Positions 1 to 8,909 are shown, counted from the stretch's first letter. The stretch is DNA of 64,000 nt from Paenibacillus oryzae (GCF_001675045.1 NZ_LYPA01000046.1:62001-126000); one strand, 5' to 3'. Numbers and translations: made by a program. The notes: generated from the letters alone by a model not told the origin.

Positions 1-531
1 AATGATTTCGCCTGCACTCACCAGTCTTTTTGTTAATTCGATGTCTTCAGGGGAAGGCGTAGAGTCACCGCTGGGATGATTATGAGCGCAAATAAGTGAG
101 GCACTACAACGCTTAATTGCGGCGCGAAATACTTCTCTTGGATGAACGATTGCAGCATTAAGAGAGCCAATCGAGATGACTTCTTTGAAAATGACCCTGT
201 TCTTTGTGTTTAAAAATAGGCAAGTGAAATTCTCTTTAGTTGCATACCTAAGTTCAGGTCCAAGCAGGTCAAATGCGTCCCTAGGACTACGAATTGTTGT
301 TTGCTCATAAGTTGGAAGGCTCAGGTTCTTTGCAAGTTTTAGCAGGGCAGTCAGTTGACGAGCTTTACCCCTTCCTATTCCTTTTATGCTTATGAGTTGC
401 TGCTCGGTTACATCCATTAGCTCTGCTGTAGTCGGAAACTGGTCAAGTAGCTGCTGGATAGGATAGCTTTCGGCACGTTCACGCAAAACCTTAGAAATCA
501 ACATTTTTAACTCTTCTCTTTGACCGTTCAT
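1..531 (-). CDS. radC: RadC-like JAB-domain protein, C-terminus cut by window edge
   Basis: About 177 residues are visible. The N-terminal half has a helix-hairpin-helix stretch (LISIKGIGRGKARQL). The C-terminal half carries the JAB/MPN metal-binding signature HNHPSGD followed by TPSPEDIELT, typical of RadC. The family usually has about 220-230 residues, so roughly the last 45 lie outside the window. The ATG at 531-529 follows an AGGAGG ribosome binding site. RadC proteins are named for DNA repair, but many copies are carried by mobile elements and their true role is unsettled. The AT-rich context and the nearby tRNA-end attachment site fit an island-borne copy. It is transcribed divergently from the defence cassette. 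Confidence 0.9.
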   Translation of the reverse strand, partial: MNGQREELKMLISKVLRERAESYPIQQLLDQFPTTAELMDVTEQQLISIKGIGRGKARQLTALLKLAKNLSLPTYEQTTIRSPRDAFDLLGPELRYATKENFTCLFLNTKNRVIFKEVISIGSLNAAIVHPREVFRAAIKRCSASLICAHNHPSGDSTPSPEDIELTKRLVSAGEII

Positions 532-778
532 AAGTATACCTCCTGATATATTAATTTGATAGTTAGTAACCAGATACATATGCTTATGTCGAGTATTGCC
601 TCTCGCGAGGACTACCTATCTGTATAAGTATCAAGGATATAATATAGAATTTATTTTCTCATTTTTACTTATTCTATAGATCAGTAGTCCTATATTTTTT
701 CTTAGAAAAAAAGGAAAATGACGGAAACAGTCGAATTAGTATTTATATTGATCTGTCCGAATGAGGGGGGGCTTTTCT

Positions 779-2626
779 ATGTATCTCTCAGAAGTTAGAA
801 TTACAAACTTCCGAAAATTTGGTCAAGGAACTAACGGTGAGCCTGGATTGGTTCTCGTCTTAAATAAAGGTCTTAATGTCCTTATTGGTGAAAATGATGC
901 CGGAAAATCTACAGTAATCGATGCAATCAAGTTTGTCTTGTTAACCCAAAGTCGGGAGTATTCCAGACTTGAGAAAGAAGATTTTAATTATGATTCTAAT
1001 GAACTGAAAATTGAATGTATTTTTAAAGGATTTACTGTGAATCAAGCAAAGGATTTCTTAGAGTGGATAACAATTGATTCAGATAAAAAATATAGCCTTC
1101 GTGTTTTCCTAACTGCTAAAAAGGATATTAAAGGAAAGATATTAATTGATGATGTGCATGCAGGAAGTGATAGTGAAGGACAAATTTTATATAGTAAAGC
1201 GCGTGATTTACTTAGAACTATTTATCTTAAACCCTTAAGAGATGCAGAAAATGAACTTGCAGCAAAAAGGAATTCAAGATTGTCTCAAATTTTATATTCA
1301 CATCCTGAGTTTTCATTGGGTGAAGATCATAGACTCGTCGAAATTATTAGCGAGGCTAATGAGAAAATTAAGAACTACTTTGATTATGACGAACTGACTA
1401 GTGATGAAAGAAAGATTCTAAAATCAATCAATATGTATTTGTCAAGATTCTCTGATAATAAAAATTCATTGCGTTCAAATATAGAAATAGCGGCAGTTAA
1501 CTTGAAAATGATCTTAGAAAAAATTGATCTTTTACTTGTTTCTACGAAGTCAGGGCTAGGTTCTCTTAATCAACTATACATTGCGGCTGAATTATTACTA
1601 TTACAAATTGAAAAAACTGAAGGTATCAATCTAGCCTTGATTGAGGAGATTGAAGCCCATTTACATCCACAAGCCCAAATAAGGGTGATAGACTACCTTC
1701 AAGAATTAAGTGAAGGCAGCACATCTCCGATGCAGATATTACTAACAACTCATAGTGTAACATTAGCTTCAGTTATCAAACTTAATAATTTAATCTTGTT
1801 TACTGAAGGAAAGGCTTTTTCTTTAGCTGAAGGAAGTACCAAACTACACAAAGGAGACCATAAGTTTTTAGAAAGGTTTTTAGACTCTACGAAAGCCAAT
1901 TTGTTTTTTGCTAAAGGAGTTATTATCGTTGAAGGTGATGCAGAGAACTTATTATTGCCGACATTTGCCGATAAACTAGGGAAATCTTTTGCTAAGAATG
2001 GGGTTTCTGTTGTTAATGTGGGGAGCACTGCCTTACTGAGATATTCAAAAATATTTGCTAGACAGTTAGAGCCGATGATGCAGTTACCAATTGCAATTGT
2101 TACCGATTGTGACGATCCAGTATCAAAAATTGACACGGATTCTGGTAATATTATCTTGATTCCTGATAGAAAACCCCAAGTTACAATATTCGATAAAAAG
2201 CTCAAATATAGTGATGGAAATATAAAAACTTATGTTTCTCATGAGTGGACTTTAGAATTTGATATAGCTTGTAGTTGTTTGAAAAAGGAGCTTCTAGCCT
2301 CAATTCTGATGGCAAAGGATTATATCAACCAAGATAAGGCTCTAACAGACGGTAGAACAGTAAAAGGACACAAAGAAATTAGTGAGTATTTAACAGAAGC
2401 TGGGACACAGATTAGCGGATGGAGCACCTACGACTCTTTCACGCTGGCCTCAAACATAGTTAAAAATGTAGTGCTGAAGAAAAACATTTCAAAAGCTGTT
2501 GTGGCACAATGCTTTTCTGAAATCTTGAATGAACGTAGCTTCACTGCGGAGGAATTGGAAATTATCAGAAGCGACATTTATCTAAAGTACTTAGTTGACG
2601 CTATAGATTATGTGACGGGAGCTTAG
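779..2626 (+). CDS. gajA: OLD-family ATP-dependent nuclease (GajA-like, class 2 OLD)
   Basis: About 615 residues. The N-terminal ABC-type ATPase has Walker A GENDAGKST (residues about 37-45), Walker B LALIEEIEAHLHP near 285-295 and a switch TTHS near 322. A C-terminal TOPRIM nuclease domain follows, with IIVEGDAEN near 380 and TDCDDP near 442 as the acidic metal-binding motifs. OLD proteins with a UvrD-like helicase gene directly downstream are class 2 OLD, the GajA subunit of the Gabija anti-phage system. GajA proteins are DNA-nicking nucleases inhibited by nucleotides (family knowledge). I chose the ATG at 779 because AGGGGGGG lies 8-9 bases upstream; an in-frame ATG at 761 overlaps that signal. 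The first gene of a four-gene cassette; it ends 4 bases before the next. Slightly longer than the best-known GajA (about 580), so Gabija-like is safer than Gabija. Confidence 0.85.
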   Translation: MYLSEVRITNFRKFGQGTNGEPGLVLVLNKGLNVLIGENDAGKSTVIDAIKFVLLTQSREYSRLEKEDFNYDSNELKIECIFKGFTVNQAKDFLEWITIDSDKKYSLRVFLTAKKDIKGKILIDDVHAGSDSEGQILYSKARDLLRTIYLKPLRDAENELAAKRNSRLSQILYSHPEFSLGEDHRLVEIISEANEKIKNYFDYDELTSDERKILKSINMYLSRFSDNKNSLRSNIEIAAVNLKMILEKIDLLLVSTKSGLGSLNQLYIAAELLLLQIEKTEGINLALIEEIEAHLHPQAQIRVIDYLQELSEGSTSPMQILLTTHSVTLASVIKLNNLILFTEGKAFSLAEGSTKLHKGDHKFLERFLDSTKANLFFAKGVIIVEGDAENLLLPTFADKLGKSFAKNGVSVVNVGSTALLRYSKIFARQLEPMMQLPIAIVTDCDDPVSKIDTDSGNIILIPDRKPQVTIFDKKLKYSDGNIKTYVSHEWTLEFDIACSCLKKELLASILMAKDYINQDKALTDGRTVKGHKEISEYLTEAGTQISGWSTYDSFTLASNIVKNVVLKKNISKAVVAQCFSEILNERSFTAEELEIIRSDIYLKYLVDAIDYVTGA

Positions 2627-2630
2627 GATA

Positions 2631-4610
2631 ATGAACATGTTAGCCGTAACAGATGAAGACATTAAATATGCTGCTGGAGTACTAAATATCCCCAATGGCT
2701 TTGATGCTCCAAGAGTCAGCGTAATAAAATGTATAGAAAGTAGAGACGTAGTTGCCTGTCCAGGGAGCGGGAAAACCACGGTATTACTCGCTAAGTTATT
2801 AATTCTAGCAAGACATTTACCTCTGAAAAATAATAAAGGAATATGTATTTTAACTCATACAAACGTAGCGATTGACGAGATTAAAGAGCGGCTAGGAGAC
2901 AAAGCCAATGATCTGCTCTCTTATCCCAACTTTGTTGGGACAATTCATTCGTTTATTAGCAAGTTTTTAGCAAGTCAAGCATTTGTTCACTATCACTCTT
3001 CAAGAATTTCAAGGGTTTTTGAGCCTGAAGACTATAAATTACGGTTAGTAAGAAAATATAAGACGCTGTATCCTCCATATACAGGAAGCAAGCTAGATGG
3101 TTTTCTGTATGGAAGACTTGAAAAAAAGGTTAAAGATTCAAAAGACAATAAAGTCATAAATAGGGCAAAAGAAGATTTACTGCGCTCCTTAGAAATAGAT
3201 TACACCGATAGTACTATAAAAAGAGTGGCTTTTAACAAGAAGGCTACTCTTTTAAAGAGCCCCGACTCAGAGGCTTATAAAGAATATATCAATCTGATTC
3301 ATAACCTTCTAAATGAAGGCATTTGTTCCTACAATGAGCTTCAAGGACTTGCACTTAGGTATGTTAGGGAGTTTCAAAAAGAGCTACAATCTATATTCTC
3401 TGAGCGTTTTTCGTTTGTTTTTGTAGATGAAATGCAGGATTCTAGCTTACTTCAGATGCAAGTTCTAGAAAAAACTTTTGATAAGGATAAAGTAACTTTT
3501 CAATGCTTTGGTGATCCACAACAAACAATTTATGAATCTGATGATAAGGGTTGTGCGTGGGTACCCAGAGATCCTTTGTTTATTAAAGACAGTAACAGAC
3601 TGAGTGAAAGTATAGCAAAAGTTGCTGATGTTGTAGCATTAAATCCTTATGGAATGCAAGGTAGGGAGGCTCAGAGTAGTGTTCTGATTCCACCAGTAAT
3701 TATTACTTATAAGAATGACGATGTATCGCATGTACTCGAGGTTTATTCTAAGTTAATTATTAAACATAAGCTAAATGAGCGGGAAAATACAATATTTAAA
3801 GCAGTTGGGTTGGTAAAATCTAGAACCGAAGAACTTTCTATAACAAGTTATTTTCCTGAATTTGAAAAATCCGAGGTTAGAAGCAAAATAAATAAAGACT
3901 TCTCTGAGCTTCAGAGCTACTTAATTAAGCTTGATAGTGTAGTCATAGAGAAAGAAGGTACCAAGGCGTATTATAATCGTTTTATTTTAGCAATTTTGAA
4001 GTACTTGCGAATAAATGATATTAAGAATCATGAAGGCAGATATTTTTCAGGTTTATCCTTGTTAAAGTATATACGAGAAAATGATGAAAGGTTTTATAGA
4101 ATACTGCACAGATACTTTGCAAGAATAATCTTAATAATAGAAAAAGAGGGATCTGTAATAGCAAGCTTCAAATATATTATCGCTATTATCATGAAACGAT
4201 TATTCCGTTTTAAAGTGGATATATCTAATGATCAATTTATGAATGAAACACTAGTCTTTAAATCAGTAGCTGTTAATCAAGAAAAAGAGAATACATACAA
4301 ATATAATGACTTAATAATTGAGTTAGACAGTGTTCATGGAGTTAAAGGGCAAACACATACTGCAACTTTGTACATGGAAACTTTTTATTTTTCTAAAACA
4401 AATGAGAGTATTATTAAGTATTTGATTGGAGAACAGAATCCATTAATTGAGGAGTATATTGAAAAGCATATACGAGTTGCGTACGTTGCTATGACGAGGC
4501 CTACTGATTTATTGTGCATCGTTTTGAATGAATCAATATATTCAGATTATGAAGTACAATTAAAACGAATGGGTTGGGTTCATCATATGGAGGTCTTAAA
4601 ATACGTGTAG
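2631..4610 (+). CDS. gajB: UvrD/Rep-like superfamily 1 helicase (GajB-like)
   Basis: 659 residues with the SF1A helicase motifs in order: Walker A ACPGSGKTT (about 42-50), motif Ia around THTNVAIDEI, motif II FVDEMQDSS (about 263-271, a DExQ-type box), motif III FGDPQQTIYE (about 293-302), motif V DSVHGVKGQTHTATL (about 563-577) and motif VI VAYVAMTRPTDLL (about 616-628). It lies 4 bases after the OLD nuclease gene and is surely cotranscribed, which is the Gabija pairing. In Gabija the helicase partner binds the nuclease complex and is required for defence. It is longer than the roughly 500-residue prototype GajB, with extra material between motifs III and V. A second ATG at 2637 is a possible start with slightly better ribosome-site spacing. 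Confidence 0.85.
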   Translation: MNMLAVTDEDIKYAAGVLNIPNGFDAPRVSVIKCIESRDVVACPGSGKTTVLLAKLLILARHLPLKNNKGICILTHTNVAIDEIKERLGDKANDLLSYPNFVGTIHSFISKFLASQAFVHYHSSRISRVFEPEDYKLRLVRKYKTLYPPYTGSKLDGFLYGRLEKKVKDSKDNKVINRAKEDLLRSLEIDYTDSTIKRVAFNKKATLLKSPDSEAYKEYINLIHNLLNEGICSYNELQGLALRYVREFQKELQSIFSERFSFVFVDEMQDSSLLQMQVLEKTFDKDKVTFQCFGDPQQTIYESDDKGCAWVPRDPLFIKDSNRLSESIAKVADVVALNPYGMQGREAQSSVLIPPVIITYKNDDVSHVLEVYSKLIIKHKLNERENTIFKAVGLVKSRTEELSITSYFPEFEKSEVRSKINKDFSELQSYLIKLDSVVIEKEGTKAYYNRFILAILKYLRINDIKNHEGRYFSGLSLLKYIRENDERFYRILHRYFARIILIIEKEGSVIASFKYIIAIIMKRLFRFKVDISNDQFMNETLVFKSVAVNQEKENTYKYNDLIIELDSVHGVKGQTHTATLYMETFYFSKTNESIIKYLIGEQNPLIEEYIEKHIRVAYVAMTRPTDLLCIVLNESIYSDYEVQLKRMGWVHHMEVLKYV

Positions 4611-4623
4611 GGGGAATTCACAA

Positions 4624-6096
4624 TTGAAGATTTCAGTTGCAAATTTTAAGGCTATTGAACAACTCGATGACTATGATTTAAAACCGTTGACTATTATCTC
4701 TGGAGCGAATAGCGGAGGGAAGAGTTCTTTAATTCAGCTACTATTAGTTATAAAACAAACATTAGAAAATAATTTGGGGTCTCAAAAGCTTATACTTAAT
4801 AAACCATACGTTTCCCTTGGAAAATATAAAGATATTATATTTGAAGGGAAATCTAAGAATAATTTATATTGGGGATTAATTTTTTTCAATGAGGATATAC
4901 CCATTGCAGTGAAGAATTCGCTTTTTTTTAAAAAAATAAACAAAGGTGCAATCAAAAAGCTTGAGATTCAAGTGAAGTATAAAAACAATAATTCCAACCT
5001 ATATATTCAAGAATTTTTCGTAGAATGGCAGTTTGAAACAAAGGGCTTTACTTTGTTCTTACATTTAAACCGAGAAAGAGGATCTAAATATAGTGTCGTA
5101 ACTAATAGTGCGCTCTTTTTCAAGGATGAGTACATCCAATATTTGAAAGAGCGGGTAGTTTCTAATTCTTCGCTTTTAATCCATGATGGCTGGAAAGCTA
5201 ATATATCATTCAACAAATTTTTCCCATTCGAAAGTACCCCTACTTCTTCAGATGAAGAATCTGAATATACTGATGAATACTTCTCAAGTCTGGCAAACAG
5301 TTTTTTGGAAAAAGTAATGTCTAATTATTTTTCGAAAATATCGTACTTAGGACCTCTAAGAGACGAACCTCGTTCATTTTATACAAATGATGATGATTCA
5401 ACTTTGAAGATTGGAAATAAGGGGGAATACGCTGCACATATACTTGAACAGAAAGCTACTAATTCTGTAGTTTTTAATAAAATCAAATATTATGAGAGCG
5501 GTACGATTGAATATTACGATGATAAAGATACTCTTGAGAATGCAGTTAATTATTGGATTTGTGCTGTGTTTAAAATGGCAATTAGAATAAAAGTAAACCC
5601 TATTCAAAGTGGGATGATGTATCGTATTGAAATTCTTAATGACTTGGGGCAAAAAGTTCCAATTAATCATGTTGGATTTGGCGTGAGTCAAATTCTACCA
5701 ATTGTCGTTGAGGGGCTTATCTCGCCATCCAGAAGTACTCTAATCTTAGAACAACCTGAAATACACCTCCACCCTAACGTTCAAAGTCTATTATTAGACT
5801 TTATTTATAGTTTAGTTCTATCGGGAAAGAAAATTATTGTGGAAACACACAGTGATCATTTCATAACTAGACTAAGAAGAAGAATTGCAGAAGGCTCTTC
5901 GGATGTAAAAAAAGTGAATTTGACTTTCGTAGAAAACAAAGAATATAAAGTTTTAAAACTTACCGATTCCGGTTCTTTAGAATACTGGCCACAAGACTTT
6001 TTTGATCAATTAGACAAAGACATTCGCGCAATTGTTAAAGCACAAAGTAAGAAAAAAAATATAGCTATGTTGAGTAATTTTAAGGGTGACAAATAA
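4624..6096 (+). CDS. AAA/SMC-like ATPase with DUF3696-type C-terminus
   Basis: 490 residues. It starts with the ABC/SMC-like beta-strand pattern MKISVANFKAIEQ, then Walker A GANSGGKSS (28-36). A variable middle with coil-like and acidic stretches leads to the conserved GPLRDEPR region. Near the end are Walker B LILEQPEIHLHPN (about 373-385) and VETHSDHFITRLRRRI (about 407-422), the arrangement typical of AAA_15/DUF3696 predicted ATPases of defence islands. The start is a TTG preceded by GGGGG, 13 bases after the helicase stop. No nuclease domain is visible, so it probably acts with the next gene, which begins 2 bases after its stop. The exact defence role is not established; it could be a separate two-gene system fused by position to the Gabija-like pair. 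Confidence 0.75.
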   Translation: MKISVANFKAIEQLDDYDLKPLTIISGANSGGKSSLIQLLLVIKQTLENNLGSQKLILNKPYVSLGKYKDIIFEGKSKNNLYWGLIFFNEDIPIAVKNSLFFKKINKGAIKKLEIQVKYKNNNSNLYIQEFFVEWQFETKGFTLFLHLNRERGSKYSVVTNSALFFKDEYIQYLKERVVSNSSLLIHDGWKANISFNKFFPFESTPTSSDEESEYTDEYFSSLANSFLEKVMSNYFSKISYLGPLRDEPRSFYTNDDDSTLKIGNKGEYAAHILEQKATNSVVFNKIKYYESGTIEYYDDKDTLENAVNYWICAVFKMAIRIKVNPIQSGMMYRIEILNDLGQKVPINHVGFGVSQILPIVVEGLISPSRSTLILEQPEIHLHPNVQSLLLDFIYSLVLSGKKIIVETHSDHFITRLRRRIAEGSSDVKKVNLTFVENKEYKVLKLTDSGSLEYWPQDFFDQLDKDIRAIVKAQSKKKNIAMLSNFKGDK

Positions 6097-6097
6097 T

Positions 6098-6937
6098 ATG
6101 AATCATATTACAGTCCTTGATCCTAATATGTTCCTCTGGGAAGAAAATGATGTTGAAATGTATCCTGAAAAATATGAGATCGTTTTATTTGAAATGATGG
6201 ATATCATTGACGTACTAGAATCCAATAATAACAAAATCATTTTCAAAAAAATATTTCAGGATGAGTTAGAAAATCACTACCCTGCTATAGATGGAAATTC
6301 TGATGTAACAAGGGTCATATACAGGTTTTTAGCGAAAATACAAGATAGAATTATTGACTATCCAGATTTTAGTTTTACTCATATTCACTCCGAACCACAT
6401 ATCAATAATTATTTATTAAGTGAAGTATTACAAAACGAAATCAAAGTTTTACTATCAGCAATATACAAATATAATAAAATTAAAGAAGATGATGAAGAGC
6501 TATCATTCATAACGGTGGGTTTCCTTAGGGACGAGTCAAACGGTTTACTAAAAATTATTGCTATAGATGTAGAAAAAGAAATTGTTTCCATTGAAAATAG
6601 TGAATCCTTAGGTGATTTCTTAATGCGTTCCAAAAGAAAATATGAAATGAATCCAAAACATGAGCCCGAATCTGGTTGGGGTTCTCCTTTTAGTGCTAGT
6701 AAAGATATAGCAAAAAAGATGTTATTTAATTCTATAAATAGTGCTAAAGGAAATTCCCAAGCCTTATACTTTTATGATAATGATAAAGAAATTTTTATTG
6801 TTTTTCGGCCGCATGTTGACAATGTATATCATGCCTATGAAAATGATAACCCTGACGAGATACCTTCAGACATCAGGCAACATTTTTTGAAAAAGTATCC
6901 TTCAAAAAAATTAAGAAGACAAAACAGAGGAAAATAA
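6098..6937 (+). CDS. Uncharacterised acidic protein, last gene of the defence cassette
   Basis: 279 residues; I do not recognise a family. The start ATG at 6098 has an upstream AGGGTGA and sits directly after the stop of the DUF3696 ATPase gene (6096), so translation is probably coupled. The N-terminus HITVLDPNMFLW puts an aspartate straight after a hydrophobic strand, and acidic residues recur (QDELENH, GFLRDE). This is faintly like PIN-type nucleases, but I would not claim it. The C-terminal 90 residues hold aromatic and charged motifs (ESGWGSPFS, ALYFYDNDKEIFIVFRPHVDNVYHAY, DEIP) that look like a folded domain. Codon use is as AT-rich as its neighbours. Position and coupling suggest it is the effector or specificity partner of the ATPase. 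Confidence 0.7.
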   Translation: MNHITVLDPNMFLWEENDVEMYPEKYEIVLFEMMDIIDVLESNNNKIIFKKIFQDELENHYPAIDGNSDVTRVIYRFLAKIQDRIIDYPDFSFTHIHSEPHINNYLLSEVLQNEIKVLLSAIYKYNKIKEDDEELSFITVGFLRDESNGLLKIIAIDVEKEIVSIENSESLGDFLMRSKRKYEMNPKHEPESGWGSPFSASKDIAKKMLFNSINSAKGNSQALYFYDNDKEIFIVFRPHVDNVYHAYENDNPDEIPSDIRQHFLKKYPSKKLRRQNRGK

Positions 6938-7021
6938 ATTTGGGTTTGGTCACATTTTTGGTCACACTTTTTAATTTCCGAGAGCCGCGGCGCACTCGAA
7001 TGTGGAACCATCAGAGTCAAA

Positions 7022-7044
7022 AAAGCCTTGTCCTACAAGGCTTT
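7022..7044 (+). terminator. Terminator-like hairpin after the defence cassette
   Basis: A perfect 9-bp stem, AAAGCCTTG with CAAGGCTTT, closes a 5-base loop about 85 bases after the last cassette gene. The T-tract after it is weak, so it could also act as an RNA 3'-end stabiliser. Confidence 0.5.
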
Positions 7045-7095
7045 CCTCCCCTCTATCCTTAACGTACTGAACCCCATCTCTCCACTGGCAGCGAT

Positions 7096-7125
7096 GAGGT
7101 CAGGGGTTCGATCCCTCTAGGCTCC
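7096..7125 (+). other. Truncated tRNA 3' end, probable attachment site (attR) of the island
   Basis: The bases at 7102-7125 form a tRNA T-arm (AGGGG, loop TTCGATC, CCTCT) followed by the 3' acceptor strand AGGCTCC and discriminator A. A whole tRNA would need a GGAGCCT-like 5' end within the preceding 75-90 bases, and there is none. This is the usual product of tyrosine-recombinase integration into the 3' part of a tRNA gene, where the end distal to the intact tRNA keeps only the 3' duplicate. Base composition changes here from AT-rich (left) to moderate (right). The tRNA identity cannot be told without the anticodon arm. Confidence 0.7.
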
Positions 7126-7136
7126 ATACAAAAAGG

Positions 7137-7169
7137 AACGTCACCACATTACGTGGTGGCGTTTTTTTT
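7137..7169 (+). terminator. Rho-independent terminator of the original tRNA locus
   Basis: AACGTCACCAC pairs with GTGGTGGCGTT around an ATTAC loop (one mismatch) and is followed by eight T residues. It lies 11 bases past the tRNA end, as expected for the ancestral tRNA terminator retained on the host side of the junction. Confidence 0.85.
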
Positions 7170-7295
7170 GTTTGCCTGCCCAGGGGGCGAACCCCGGGGT
7201 TCAGTCCGCGTGGAGGAAGTGGTTGGGATGCTGCGAAGAAACAGCATCAAACGAACGAGCACGGCGTCTGAATCTACCGCTAAAAGTCCTCGTCG

Positions 7296-7326
7296 AGTTC
7301 GCTTCGTCAGCCTATAATCAGGATTC
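7296..7326. repeat. 31-bp direct repeat, copy 1
   Basis: This stretch, containing TCGTCAGCCTATAATCAGG, recurs at 9276-9306 with one mismatch (T/C at the eighth base). The two copies bracket the sigma/anti-sigma pair and the AraC relic. No ORF, transposase or hairpin explains them. Confidence 0.75.
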
Positions 7327-7352
7327 GGACATCCCTTTATTGTACGTGGCAA

Positions 7353-8354
7353 TTACTTCGTTACCGGAATCGTTACATTCCCAATCGAAATGCTTTCCAC
7401 ATCTTCAGGGTTAATGATCTTACCCAATTCGTAATAGAGGTGATTGCCTTGATCGTCGTTTGAATTACTGTACATAAATGCTTTTCCTGGGCTCTTATAG
7501 TTAAAACTCAGTTGGCTGCCGTCTTTGAATTTTACGATAGGTTCTACTCGGGTCACTATATCGGTACCCTCTATGAGAACAAAAATGGATAGTGGTGATA
7601 CTTCAATTTTTGTAATTTTGTTTTTACTTCCTTTTAGACTAACAGATTTATTAGGTTCAAGTTTAATGCTTTGCGTATCGTCAATTTTATAATCCCATGT
7701 TATCTGCCATTCACCCTCAATAAGTGGAATTTCTTTTAGATCAATAAATTCCCCCTTTTTATCGAAAATCTTCTGATTCAAGGTCAAATCATAAAATTGC
7801 ATAGTAGCTGTACCTGTACCGTTATGGACCTTTCGTTGCTCATGAAATAATACGGTACGTGAATGTTTATCCTGCTTCAAAATGGCTCCCGAGCGTGACC
7901 CGAAACCATTCGTGCGAGCTTGGTTCAAATTAAGAGAGGTCCAATCCCACACGATATCGTCATTCAGTTCAATCGATTCGGGCACAGTCATTTCATACAG
8001 CACGTAAAAATTTTGAGAGTCAGCTATCGTTTGTTTCACAGTTATCGTAACCCCATTTTTCGTCACAGTTGCTCCCGGCGTACTTACTGAGTCATTCATT
8101 TTATTGATTTGATCTTCCGATGGCTTGAAATGTTGAATTAATAGTTCGTTCCAATTCAAGGTTGACGCAAACGCAGCCGTAGCGAAAATGAGAAAAGCCG
8201 CTGTGACTACCGCAAATACGGAAACTTTTTTAGTTGTTTTTTTCATAGGTACTTCTCCTTCTTTATAGGTTTTTATTTTGGCATACATATTCCGCATCTG
8301 TTCGTCGGTTGGAGTAATTTCATTGAAAAAAGAAGTTAGTTCTTTCCGATTCAT
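7353..8354 (-). CDS. DUF4179 anti-sigma-factor-like membrane protein
   Basis: 333 residues: an N-terminal cytoplasmic stretch of about 40 residues, one transmembrane helix (VSVFAVVTAAFLIFATAAFAS, about 43-63) and an extracytoplasmic region beginning TLNWNELLIQHFKPSEDQ, typical of the DUF4179 family. Such proteins are regularly encoded just downstream of ECF sigma factors and act as their membrane anti-sigma factors. Here the gene overlaps the sigma gene by 35 bases, so the two are translationally coupled. The likely role is to hold the sigma factor at the membrane until an envelope signal arrives; the signal is unknown. Confidence 0.85.
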   Translation of the reverse strand: MNRKELTSFFNEITPTDEQMRNMYAKIKTYKEGEVPMKKTTKKVSVFAVVTAAFLIFATAAFASTLNWNELLIQHFKPSEDQINKMNDSVSTPGATVTKNGVTITVKQTIADSQNFYVLYEMTVPESIELNDDIVWDWTSLNLNQARTNGFGSRSGAILKQDKHSRTVLFHEQRKVHNGTGTATMQFYDLTLNQKIFDKKGEFIDLKEIPLIEGEWQITWDYKIDDTQSIKLEPNKSVSLKGSKNKITKIEVSPLSIFVLIEGTDIVTRVEPIVKFKDGSQLSFNYKSPGKAFMYSNSNDDQGNHLYYELGKIINPEDVESISIGNVTIPVTK

Positions 8355-8844
8355 TTAATTTTTCCTCCTCCAACATGATTTTTAATTTGTTGCGGGCTGT
8401 ACGCATATGCGTTCGAACCGTTGCATGATTAAGACTAAGGATTTCGGAAATTTCCTGAGTAGAATAACCTTCATAATAGTATAAATAGATGGGCAGCTTA
8501 TATTTGTTGCTCAAGCTCATCACCTTCTCCCATACATCGCTATTGGAGAATTTTTGAATGTAGCCCTGTTGCTCAACCTGTTTCAGGTTATCTCTTTGCA
8601 ACCAACGCCACCAACTCTTTAACGCATCTTTGCAAGTGTTTTTTGTCGTAACAATAAGCCACGCTTTAATATGCTCATCGTTCTCAAACTTGCCTTCATA
8701 TTTTAGCAGCTTGAAAAAGACAGTTTGAGTAGCATCCTCGGCTTCAACGACATTTTTAAAAAGCATAAATGCGATTCGATATACCATTGCTGCATATTTG
8801 TCAAAAACTGCAGCTATCTCATCATCCTTGCTCACTATAGACAT
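8320..8844 (-). CDS. ECF RNA polymerase sigma factor
   Basis: 174 residues. The sigma-70 region 2 is seen as AAMVYRIAFMLFKNVVEAEDATQTVFFKLLK, and region 4 as YYEGYSTQEISEILSLNHATVRTHMRTARNKLK, a helix-turn-helix of the sigma-W/SigV class. The ATG at 8844 is preceded by GGAGGTG at good spacing; an upstream in-frame start at 8886 would place this signal inside the gene. Its 3' end overlaps the anti-sigma gene. The C-terminal LEEEKLNESERTNFFFQ is unstructured and partly dictated by the overlap. Confidence 0.9.
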   Translation of the reverse strand: MSIVSKDDEIAAVFDKYAAMVYRIAFMLFKNVVEAEDATQTVFFKLLKYEGKFENDEHIKAWLIVTTKNTCKDALKSWWRWLQRDNLKQVEQQGYIQKFSNSDVWEKVMSLSNKYKLPIYLYYYEGYSTQEISEILSLNHATVRTHMRTARNKLKIMLEEEKLNESERTNFFFQ

Positions 8845-8883
8845 GCGAATTCTTTCACCTCCAAGGTTGCTTATAACTATTAA

Positions 8884-8909
8884 CACGATTGAGAGGTTGA
8901 AAATGTTTT
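8884..8909 (-). promoter_or_regulatory. Possible ECF-type self-promoter
   Basis: On the minus strand an AAAAC box and a CGTG box are 17 bases apart, similar to the AAC/CGT pattern recognised by ECF sigma factors, about 40 bases upstream of the sigma gene. This is a short match and could be chance. Confidence 0.3.

Noticed and set aside
6930..7020. Tail of a phage integrase on the minus strand (SVTKNVTKPKF)
   Set aside because: The peptide is reminiscent of integrase C-termini near attachment sites, but it is too short and has no upstream domain to support it.
7022..7125. A complete tRNA gene
   Set aside because: There is a T-arm and acceptor strand, but no matching 5' acceptor, D-arm or anticodon arm in the 75-90 bases before it.
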